Assembly (NCBI GenBank): GCA_942159475.1
Contig: OW804099.1
Span: 15,309,999 to 15,373,998, forward strand
DNA: 64,000 nucleotides
Source: Sthenelais limicola
Taxonomy: Eukaryota; Annelida; Polychaeta; Phyllodocida; Sigalionidae
Direction of reading: 5' to 3'
Shown here: piece by piece, positions 27,801 to 39,800 of the stretch
Numbering within the stretch: the stretch's first letter is position 1
Layout of the letters: the number at the start of each line of letters is the position of its first letter
Notes under the pieces: generated by a model
What the model was told of the DNA's origin: nothing
Databases searched by the model: none
What the model saw: only the letters and a program-made list of their open reading frames with translations
Position numbers and translations under genes: made by a program

Positions 27801-30800
27801 AAATGTCAACAAGTGTACAGTAGAAGTGCAGCTAGCTGAATGAGAGTGTGCCCTGAGTTGGGGTTCACACCTCTGGCTGCAGAGTCAATGAGAGTAGTAC
27901 AGGTGATTGGCAAAGGTGATTGGCAATTGAAGAGCCTTCTTTGGCCCTAGTTATAATCTCCTCCGCAGGCCTCGCTTGAGGAGGATAATATATCTATATA
28001 TTTGAGACAAAAATTATGATAAATGCATAGAAATGAATATATCATAAAGCATGTGATCTTCAATAACCTCTACTTTGGTTTAATTAGGGATACAATGCAC
28101 TGAGCATATACAAGGACTGAATGGTGTGATAGAGGGAGCAGGGTACACATACACTGATACTGCCACCATTGTGTGTGATGAAGGCTACAGATGGGAGGGT
28201 AGTGTACCTCATGCTACCTGTACAGAAGATGGCACCTGGAAGCTGAATGGTGAATGCAAAGGTAAAAGCTATAAGTTGCTAAATATGCAAACTTATTCCA
28301 CACAAATATCAATATTATTTTTCTTTTATTATACATGCATTGCTCTGACAACAACGTATCTAGAGTGATTTACGCATAGCGCGTATTTCACTAGTGATTT
28401 ACATTCAAAATTCAAATTTATGACTCAATTTTTTTCTATTTTTATGATTGAAAGCATGTATAATAAATCTGTTAACTAACTTGTTGGTTTCAGTCGCTTA
28501 GAATATTGCACTCGTTGCTATGCAACTCATGCAATATTCAGGCTCCTTCAACCAACTCGTTAGTTAACCTGTATATATGCACATTCCATTCTTAGGCCTC
28601 AATACCCACTGAAAATATCAAATTTAATTCTAATTCACTTGACTCTATGGCATTGCACCAGGAAGAGGGAAACAATTTGGGAGAACATATATGCACATAA
28701 ATTGTTACATGTGTTTTGATGGCAGGGCATGTAAATATGAATGGTTCATGTTAGAACTTTGTGGCTCTTTAGATTCAATTTGTCCAATAGAACTCCTACC
28801 AAATGTCCCTAACACTGTGAACCAATTACAAATGATTTTAAAACACCCTCACTATTGGATTACCCCAAATATTCTCATGTCCTTTCATCATACAGGTTGA
28901 GAGTTCCCTCTTTTATTATTGGCAATGTTGACTATGCCAAAATGAAGCTATAATGATACAAATTAACAAAAACAACACTTTTCATTCAGGTTTACCATGC
29001 TATGATAACCCAGTATCCAATGGTCAGCTAGAAGGAAGTGAGCATGTGTACCCTGATGTAGTGAGCGTGATGTGTGATGAAGGCTACAGATGGGAAGGTA
29101 CCTCTCCTCATGCTGTCTGTACTGCTGATGGTACATGGACACTCAATGGTCAATGTAAAGGTTAGTATAATGTAGGCACCTCTCCTCATGCTGTCTGTAC
29201 TGCTGATGGTACATGGTCACTCAATGGTCAATGTAAAGGTTAGTATAATGTAGGCACCTCTCCTCATGCTGTCTGTACTGCTGATGGTACATGGACACTC
29301 AATGGTCAATGTAAAGGTCAGTATAATGTAGCTACCTCTCCTCATGCTGTCTGTACTGCTGATGGTACATGGACACTCAATGGTCAATGTAAAGGTTAGT
29401 ATAATGTAGGCACCTCTCCTCATGCTGTCTGTACTGCTGATGGTACATGGACACTCAATGGTCAATGTAAAGGTCAGTATAATGTAGCTACCTCTCCTCA
29501 TGCTGTCTGTACTGCTGATGGTACATGGACACTCAATGGTCAATGTAAAGGTTAGTATAATGTAGGCACCTCTCCACATGCTGTCTGTACTGCTGATGGT
29601 ACATGGACACTCAATGGTCCATGTAAAGGTTAGTATAATGTAGGCACCTCTCCACATGCTGTCTGTACTGCTGATGGTACATGGACACTCAATGGTCAAT
29701 GTAAAGGTTAGTATAATGTAGGTACCTCTCCTCTTGCTGTCTGTACTGCTGATGGTACATGGACACTCAATGGTCAATGTAAAGGTTAGTATAATGTAGG
29801 TACCTCTCCTCATGCTGTCTGTACTGCTGATGGTACATGGACACTCAATGGTCAATGTATAGGTTAGTATAATGTAGGTACCTCTCCTCTTGCTGTCTGT
29901 ACTGCTGATGGTACATGGACACTCAATGGTCAATGTAAAGGTTAGTATAATGTAGGTACCTCTCCTCATGCTGTCTGTACTGCTGATGGTACATGGACAC
30001 TCAATGGTCAATGTAAAGGTTAGTATAATGTAGGTACCTCTCCTCATGCTGTCTGTACCGCTGATGGTACATGGACACTCAATGGTCAATGTAAAGGTTA
30101 ATTCCTACTGATTTAGGCTTTTGAAAGCTTGATTATTCAGCTAGGGTGTCCATGGCTTTACAATCTCGTTCATTTATCACCAATATGCTTTACTTGTAAT
30201 TTATGAAGGTATCACATGTGTGGAGAAGACTATATCCAATGGTCTGCTAAAAGGCAGTGGCCATGTTTACCCTGATGTAGTGAGTGTGGCATGTGATGAA
30301 GGCTACAGGTGGGAAGGTACCTCTCCTCATGCTGTCTGTACTGCTGATGGTACATGGACATTCAATGGCCAATGTGAAGGTATATATATATGTTGGTTTT
30401 AGTGATCAACTTTGCCAAATAAGCCCTATTATATTTCACATTCCTCTTGTATCCTTTGCAAATGCAAATCATATATATTTCAATTTTACTGCTGACGACC
30501 TGGAACTTAAAACATGAACATTTTAGACATTACTATAAATGTGGCTATATAGAATTAAATTAGATATACATTGACTTTTCATTGAGACTAGAACTTAGAC
30601 AATATTGCCTATTTTGTACTTTCTTCAGGTGTCCCCAGAACAGCTTTGACTATTATTTTGCCTGTGTCATTGGTAGTCATAGTAGTTATCTGCATTACTA
30701 TGTTGATATGTTTCTCAAGGTGAGTATATTTAAACAGATTCCTCTCTTATTCCATACTTGATCAGTTACTTTCAGCTTTTTGTAATCACACATGTGTGCC

Positions 30801-33800
30801 AATACGCTTGTCATGGTAACATATGACCCAAATGATGCAACTTGTTTGGTTTGTGACATCACATTGTTTGCACTGCTGTGTAGTGCTGTATTGCATGTTT
30901 CGAAAGTTTTCAAGCAAAGTTCTGATAATTTGTCAAGAAATAGGTAATTATAAGGTAAATATAACAAATAAACCTACAAAACAGTATGTAATAAATAATA
31001 TTAAATAGCATGCTGTCCAGATTATAATTGGGTCTTGACGAGCTGAAGAGCAGAACTCATCCCTTTGGGACTCGTTCCGTTCTTCAGCTGGTTGAGATCC
31101 GATTATAAACCTACATCGTGCCATTTGGTATATTATTACATGCATCAGCAGTTCAAAAGGTTCAGTTTGAGGTTGCAGTTTGGTTGTTACACATGACTAA
31201 AGGATGCAATCTGGTTGGCGGAACGTGGGCATGCCAAAATGGTGTTGTCACCAGCCGAATAATTTTGTCCTTCAAGTTGCATTGAAATGAGACTCCTAGC
31301 ACTAAACTTTAGGCTAAACAAGTTGGATCTACTTAAAAAAATAGATTATGATAATTCCAGTGTGTAATAAATAGCAAATGGCACTCTGTTCAAGTTTGAA
31401 CCGATCTCATTACATTCAGAAAACAGGAATTACCCCTTTGGGGTTAGGCCCGTTTTCTGATGTGTCTCAATCGGTTTGAACCCTCCATCATGCTATTTGC
31501 TGTAAATACTGTGGCTGGCTCTAGCTAGACATGAGAAAGGAGAAGGTTGTGGGCTTTGAGTATTCTTAGATATTGCCTAAGTACCCTTTTATTCAATAAC
31601 AACATAACACAAAATTTTCAGCAATAATCAAGTGGTGTTGACCCGTCAAGGTTACAGAGGTGAGTGGCAGAGCTCTGATTTCCCTCGCGGGACCGAGACC
31701 GTGGTGGGCTAATCACATGTCCCTTGTTTTACACGAATCTCACCGCCACCTAGTGTGTAGTGAGATGGAGAGTAAATACTGTGGCTGGCTCTAGCTAGAC
31801 ATGAGAAAGGAGAAGGTTGTGGGCTTTGAGTATTCTTAGATCTTGCCTAAGTACCCAAACACCCCCAGCCACAGGAAAGTATACATTAACATCGAGATAA
31901 ATTCAGAAAGATAAGGTAAGTAACATACACATCGAGATGCTTAAGAGAAAACATTCAAATAAAGGGCTACCAACTCGTCCTTGGACAAACGAGTCGTCAC
32001 ATCACAGGAAAGATATAGAAGGACACTAAGGGAATCATCTAAGGTAATCATCTGGAAATAACCTCACTCTCCTAAAGTAATGTCGTAACCAACGGACTGG
32101 ACAAAGTTTCGACATCGGGGCACAAACTACCGGAACTTTAACCAGCCTCTCCGAAAACTGGATGGTCTTGGAACTGTCAATCGTGAGGAGGAAACCATAG
32201 GTAGGAAAGACAATGTCCTTGCGCTTCAGCATGTGTATTGAAAAAGTATAGTGCGATTTCCTCAAAAGACACCTAAAGGCCAAACATAAGGCTGACCAAA
32301 ACATTAAGTCATCGTATTTAGACAGGTCGAGACCATTATATAAAAGTACTAAGTCCTCCGGCAGCAAGGGGTCCGATTGCTTTACAAAATCACCGAGCAA
32401 TCTACGAGCTCCTCTCAGCGTACACTTTAAATGAAAGGACCCCTTTGCTGGCACATCAAAATCAAAATACTGGTGACGTAGTTAGTGATAGAAGAATATT
32501 TCAGGGAGGCACTAAGGTAAGTAACGTACAAACACATAACATCCACAGATGCAGGCAAAGGTGTTAAGTTATACAGGTCACAAAAATTAAAGAACCGGGA
32601 CCATTGGGACGGTCTGGTCTTCCAAGTAGAGGGCGCCCAGCTCAAGGAGCGTATGTATTCACACTTGTTACGAAGCTGCACCAATGATGCTAGAAACACA
32701 ACAAAAATTAAAGGTAAGGGGAAGGCCGAACCCCAAAACTCCATTTTTTGGACAAAAAACTCTTGACAAAGCGTCAGCTGTAACATTATCCTCAGAAGAG
32801 ATCCTCCTAGGGACTAAAGTAATATTTGAAATAGCACAGCACCAAAAGAGCTCATGTAGGAGACCCATTGCTTTGACATTAGTACTACGACCTGTTATTA
32901 ACATTCATTCCACTTGGGTGTTATCAGTAAAAACCTCAACTTTGCTATCACATAAAGATGAACCCCAACGGTGGACAGCAGCCACTATTGGCCATAACTC
33001 TAACACGTTAATGTTAATACCTCATCATCACATAAAGGAGCCGGGCAAACATGTAAACAAGCACCAGTCCTACCTGACCAACTACCAAAGAAAAAATCGC
33101 CCCCAAACACCAAGAGGAGTCAGTATATAACACATGGGTAGGGGCCACATCAACAATCATTTTCCTTTTACCGTTAAAAATATGCAGGAAACTATTCCAC
33201 CAGTACAGGTCCGTTTTATAAACATCTGACAGATGAACTATACTTTTACCATGGGTAACCCGAAGAAGTGAATACAATCTACGGCAAAAAGTATGGCCGC
33301 CCTTATCTAGGACGGAACAATGAGCTAAAAGGCCTATAAGTCGTTCTAAGTCCTTGCGCTTACACATGCGCTTACCTAGTAAAGAAGTAACCATATCTCT
33401 AGTCTTGGCTAGCTTATCCTCAGGCAACCGAAGCTGCATCTCAGTCAAGTCAATATCTACACCTAAGTACCTAGGGACGTTGGATGGACTTACAGCTTTC
33501 TTGTAGTTGATAAAAAATCCCAAGAAACGCAGGACCGACATAAGGAGAAGTTGCCTCTCCAAACACTGGGAAAAGGACCCCCCTGCCAGGAAGAAATCGT
33601 CTAAATAATTAAGGCATCGCACCCCCAACTTATCCATAACATTAGACACAAAGTCAGTAATAGAAATAAAGGGGCAGATTTGATTCCAAAACATAAAGAA
33701 TTATCTTCGAAAACTGTGTCAGAATCATTAACCCAGGGCCAGCGAAAACCCAAGTACCTCCGATGCGGGGGGTAAATACAAATACTACGATAAGCATTGG

Positions 33801-36800
33801 TAATATCAACTATAGCACCAAAACCACCTCTACAAACTAAATTAACTGTATCATCTATCCTGATGAAGGAAAACTTCTCAGCGGTGTCAGACATACAGTC
33901 GTTAACTGATATTGCAGGGCGAGAACAGTTGGTGATTGGGCGTAAACAGCCATCTGCACGCCGAACAGCCCCCAAGGCATGAATACAACTAGGGCGACCC
34001 TTACTAATGGAAACCTTACCCTCAGTTAATTCCTGAGCAACTGTCTCCTCATAGAAGGTTCTAAAATTGAACTGTAATTAGGTAAGTCGTAAAGTAAATC
34101 AGTATCAGAGTCAACTATTTTAAAACCTCTACATATACCATTGAGGATGAAGCTATTAACATCCAAATCTTGACCGCACTGGTCGATAATACACGCAAAA
34201 AAGTCCCAAGTATCATACCCCGGGACAAAAGGCAAACTATTCGGTGCTCGACTATCAAAAGCAAAGTTGAAAGGTTGCACTACCAGGTCACTCGCGAAAA
34301 AACTATCGAGGACTGGAAGACCAGAATCCTCTGATTCAAAATGGCCGCCAAAACATGAAGGCGAGAGTAAACAGCTAACAGAATTATCTAAAACTGGTGA
34401 TAAAACTGGAGTAATACAATCAACGACTACGGGGGAAGCTTTAGAACTATCAGGAACACATTCGGTGCCTTGAACACAAGTACTATACTGTACAAATGGC
34501 GGCTGAAGGTAGGAATCACCACCAACACGACGCGAAACTTCCCCCTGCTCAAAACCCTATGCCTGATTACTCTGAGTAGCCGGGTTAATCCGGCAATCTT
34601 TCATAACGTGAGAACTATCAAAACAGGTACCACATACGTGTGGGAACCTACAGTTAGAAGATAAACACTTGTCCCAATTGTAAGCCCAACAGTACAGCCG
34701 GACCTTAGAATCTTTCCCCTTCTTAGCATTAGAAAAGTTCTGGGACTCGGTCAAAAGGAAGTGCATTGCTAGACCCATGTCGCTGGCCGTATAGGCCTTC
34801 AGACCGGTCTCACATGCTCTCTCCCTCATGCCCTCATTGTAGCGACAGATACCACTTGAAAGATACACTTTAGTACTTGCTTTTTCGGCAAGGAAAATAC
34901 TATGCTCAAGCATACCCCTCACATTTTTACCTTTCTTTAATATTTCCAAGGTTAAGGAATCGTGACAGAACCATAAGCGTTCTATTGTCATAGTTTTAGC
35001 TCTCTCCTCACGGGGCAGAAATCTTTTCAATTTAAAAATTCTCTTACGTGCCACACTCTTACTCTTGTGCTTGGATACTCTCTTGGTCTTCTTCGGTTTA
35101 GTCACAGAAGAAAGGCCCAAGGAGGACGAAGACGATGAAGACGACACACTAGAAGAGGAGTCGGAAGAAGAGCTAGAGGCACATCTCCTACCACCCTTGG
35201 CCCCGTCAGGACTCTCGTCCGAGTCACTGGCATGTCTACGCGTCCTATGCCCACCATTCGATCCTCTCGTCTCAGCGGATTTCTTAGAACGTCTGCCTAC
35301 GGGCACAGCGGTCTTCTTAGCCGAACGTGAGACCCTTTTAGGGACAACAGGAGAGCTAGGGGCACTCTCTTCAGAACTAGAGTCAGATTGACTGGAGTCA
35401 GTAGCAGGTGGAGGTGAAAACTGTTTTTTCTGAGTCATGGCAGATAACAATTTCTCAATGGAGCTTAACTTAGCAGCGGAACTTGTTACGTCCACTTGCA
35501 GCTTCAACATATCTTTTTGCAACCCCACAACCGAACGGTCCAGCTGTGGTTCGCTCTCACCGGACACTAGCCTGCTCTGGCCCTGACCATAAGCAATTTT
35601 ACTAGAAGCTTTACTCCTGCTGACAGCTAGCTTGCCTGAAGGCACTCCAAAGGTGGACCGCCCAGGGTCCATTAAACCAGTTACACCCCTACCTGCACCT
35701 CATCTTCTACCCGCACTTTCATTCAGGGGCGGCCAATCACAAGTACCCACACTGCTGCCAACGGGCGTCAGCGGAGGGGGAGGGCTCATATAACCCACCT
35801 CTTCCTTGAATTCTTTGGCAAGTATATGGCACTTCTTCCCTGTGGGAGTAGTATGTTTAAACCCACAAGCCCAACAGAAGCGAACTTGCTTTTGTTTCTC
35901 CTTGTCAGACATGACAGCAACTGACAGTCAACACATGGTAAAACATTTTCAGCAATAATCAAGTGGTGTTGACCCGTTGAGGTTACAGAGGTGAGTGGCA
36001 GAGCTCTGATTTCCCTCGCGGGACCGAGACCGTGGTGGGCTAATCATGTGTCCCTTGTTTTACACGAATCTCACCGCCACCTAGTGTGTAGTGAGATGGC
36101 GAATAAAAATTGTGTTGACTTCATTTCCACTCACTGACATCATACCATACTTTCCCCATGGATTCAGGGCGTCACAATTTCCAATCCACCTTTTATTACA
36201 ATAATTATTATGAAGAAGGAGGGGACAATTCAACTGAAAACATCTCGCAGTGATTTTGTTTTAGCAGATTTATTGGATGCGACCCTACTCATTTAACCTT
36301 ATTTTGGCTCCATCAGGGATTTATCACAATCATGTCAACATGAATTATAGGTCTACAATTGTATTATCATGTGTAATGAGAATCTTGTTTTAATTGTTTC
36401 ACATTCAGTGGAGTGTCACTCCTGTCTTTGATATTGTAGGATCTCAGCAATACAACAATATAGGAAGAGGCTTGCAGAGAGAATTATTCGTTTCTTGGGG
36501 GGAAATGTGCAAGTCAATGCTGTACCTGGTGATGAAGAAGAGGCCATTCCACTACTGGATGTATCAGGTAGTTCATAAGTTACATTTGTAATTATGGATT
36601 CAGTTCAGTTCTCATTTCACAGTCAATATCTAAGTAGTAAAGAATAAAAGTTGTTATTTTCACTTGGGATTGATTTGCTTAATATGTCTCTACCGGGTTG
36701 TTATTTATATGAACAGCAATTAAAGGTGAGTGACAAGGTCTTTAGTATTGCCTGCTGCAGGCAGGAATTCAAGGAACTAATGTATGAAAGAATAGCAGTA

Positions 36801-39800
36801 ACACTATTTTTTTCGAACTTCACCTTGAGAAAGTGGAAAAGCATGAATTCTCTCCTGTTTTTTTAATTTTGGGGGAAAAATGACATGTCAGCTGTGTATG
36901 CAGATTTTAAAGGAAATCGCATGATTTAATCATCTGATATTGTGAAAAAATGGGAGAAAAACCACTTTTCCTCATTCACTTCTATAGTAAATGGTAGTAC
37001 ATTTCAGTAGTCCCTGAAATCCAATGACATGAGGTTTTTATTGTTTTTTTTATTACCTCAATCATGTTCTTCCTAAATTCAAAGTTTAAAAAAAATCCAC
37101 GATTCCTTCTTTTTGATTGAATGCTGGCATTTACCCTCAACAAATTTGATCTTATGAACCAAGATTGTTTATCACAAGGTGAGATATTGATAATTGGTTG
37201 GACGTAGTAGATGTTGGAAATACTTCATGGAAGTGAATAGTTGGAGAATTGACACAGTTAGATAATATAATTCTTTGTCGGTTTATGAATGGTGGTTGCC
37301 TGATTATGTAATAATCACCACAGAGATTCTTACTGGTGCTCTTTGTTGGTGCTGACATCATTACCATGATATTACACCAAGAAGATTGTTGTCATTACTG
37401 TATCCTACACATGGTCAGAAGCAATAGGCAGAGAATTAACTGGTATCATGATCAAAGTATTTTACAAACATAAATAGTACACATGTTCTGACATGGGATT
37501 ATATGATATGGTGTCTGTGTAAGTGTAGTAGAACTTAACTATACGACTTGGGCATTATTCACCTTCCATCCACTTGTTAGTTAACCTTTATATACCGGTA
37601 CATAAGCTACTGTAGAACAGATTAAATACAAGTGAACTAACAAGTCAAGAGCGAGAATATTGCACAAGTTGTGTAGCTGTTTTATCTTATATGCTTTTAA
37701 GGATGTCAAATGTTAATGTTGAGTCATGAATTCACATTTTGGTGGTAAACCTGATATAAAAACCATCAGTTGCCATTATTCCCACTATTAACACACTAGA
37801 GTGATATGCACTGTGCATAATACACACTAGATTTGTTAGATTTGTTCTTAAAGCAACGCGTATAAACACTAAGTAATTGACTAACTGCTTGACTCATATA
37901 ATAACCAGCTTTATCTTCACAGGTTCTGATGATCCACTGAGAGCAGCAGTACTGAGCATTGGTCATGTGACAAACAGAAACCCTGATAAGAAGATTGACC
38001 TGGACACACAGTTTGTGAAGATCCGTCTGGTGACTGGAGGTGGATATGAGAGGATGAATGAGATCAATGATGCCCTGCCTGATCACTACCAGGACTACCT
38101 GGAGAGAACTGGTGCTGAGAACATAGAGATAGAGGACATCCTTGCCCATATGACCTCTGACTCTACAGGGAAGAAAAGGCCACTCTTACTGGAGGGACGA
38201 GCGGGCGTTGGAAAATCAACGCTGGTGCAGAAGTTAATGAGACTCTGGGCTCAGAATGTCTGGGCTAGAAATTTCAAAGCTGCATTCCTGTTCAACATTC
38301 GCAATTTGACTGTTATTGATAAAACACCGATGACCCTTTTAGAACTTTTCAGAAGGTTCAGTGTATACACAGTGAGGGGCAGTGACAGCATGATTTCACA
38401 GGATCTACTTGATGATGACCAACAGTTGCTGGTTTTTCTTGGTAGGTGTATGACCATGAACAAACTTACATAACAGATTTCAGTGAATGAAGTCATTTCT
38501 AAAGTCATATTTAAACTGTTAACATCTCTGCCTTTATGTAATTAAAAAGATATTATGATAAATATATGATTATATTGAAATATATAAAATATTTGCATAC
38601 CAATTTTGAGGTAGTTGACTGCAATTTTTGCCATGCAGATGGAATCGATGAGTTTCCAGGATTGGAGGAAGCTTTGAGCTATTGTAAGGTTCTTAACCGA
38701 CATGAGAAAGCTGAGCCTATTGAGTGGTGCTTTAACCTGCTGCAGAGACATGTGCTGGGCAATGCAGTCCTCATACTGGCCTCCAGGTATGAAAAAACTG
38801 ATATTTTAGATTCTTATTATACATTGGAGAATTATTCTACGTAGCAGATCGTCACAGGGATCATTCAGGCATGATTTGACCAAGAAGTAAATAACCTTTG
38901 GATATTCTGAGAGATAGATTCAAAGTACACTTTGAGGACCAAATGATTCCTAGGATGCTGATGTTTTCTTGGAAATTCTCAGTCAAAAATACTGACTGCT
39001 CTAAAGTACTCCAATATAGTAAACTGGAAAATTCACAAAATTATAATCAAAACTAAATAGCCAGTAAATGGTTATTTTGTGTGTGATTGTGTGTAGGACT
39101 AAGTAGTGTCTTTCACATGTCTTGCCATGGTAACCTTATATAATTTTGATCTAACAATATTTCCCTAAAAGTGAGAAATACCAACAGATTCATGTTTCAA
39201 TCTCATATTCAAAGAACCTACCCACTACCTACCCACTGAACTACAATGTATATATATATATACATATAAAAAGTTGGACAAGGTGGGAAACTTCACTGGT
39301 TGCCTGATAATGTCTCTATACTGTGCCAACTGTTACCCATTACTGTGTCAGCAGAGCGCATAGGATTCCATGAAGTGATCTCATCCAATATGCGATAAGG
39401 GTTACAGATGAAAATATGAAGAAACAAAATATGTTGTTCACAGATCTATGTACCCTTTATGTAAAAATTGTTCTCAAACCAAAGATTGGGAGACCTCTGT
39501 CTACCATTCACTGATTTGACCTTGGAGGAGATCCAGTTCATATGTTGAGGTTCTTGTGCTATAAATCAAGTTTGATAAATTGCCCTTATCTACAGGCCGT
39601 ACGAGGACCTCAAGCATATCAAATGTCATCCAGTGATGGAAGTTGTTGGGTTAACAAAGAAGGGTGTGATGGACTTCATTGATCATCATGTTGATGCTGG
39701 AAACATTGCTAGAGTCAGGGCTTCAATGCAGAGTAATCCTCTGATAATGTCAGTCTCTGCCATTACTTACTGCTGCATGATGTTTTGTAAAGTACTTGAG

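Larger units (their letters stand above)
21064..27990 (-). mobile_element. Ngaro/PAT-like tyrosine-recombinase retrotransposon 1 (with internal insertion)
   Basis: Read on the minus strand: A1 (27990-27806), gag-like frame, reverse transcriptase, RNase H, tyrosine recombinase, B1 (23205-23117), A2 (23118-22934), then B2 (21152-21064). This A1-ORFs-B1-A2-B2 order of split direct repeats is the hallmark of Ngaro/PAT elements of the DIRS order. The A copies look identical over 185 bp and the B copies over 89 bp. About 1.78 kb of other DNA separates A2 from B2, where element 2 has only 27 bp. The coding frames carry stops and shifts. It lies antisense in intron 7 of the host gene. Confidence 0.8.
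31502..36099 (-). mobile_element. Ngaro/PAT-like tyrosine-recombinase retrotransposon 2
   Basis: About 4.6 kb. Read on the minus strand: A1 (36099-35945), gag-like, RT, RNase H, tyrosine recombinase remnant, B1 (31856-31772), A2 (31768-31614), B2 (31586-31502). The split direct repeats are complete and A2/B2 adjacent. The A copies differ at about four positions in 155 bp, the B copies at one in 85 bp. The frames are broken several times and the recombinase core is deleted. It belongs to the same broad family as element 1 but a different subfamily, since its A and B repeats are unrelated in sequence. It lies antisense in intron 11. Confidence 0.85.

Noticed and set aside
29217..30089. 290-codon antisense frame over the 78-bp array
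   Set aside because: Arises because 78 is divisible by 3 and the unit lacks antisense stops; its 26-residue period is the DNA repeat.
36413..36439. Extra exon after TTCACATTCAG
   Set aside because: Phase does not fit, and the TATTGTAG acceptor at 36439 completes the codon from exon 11.
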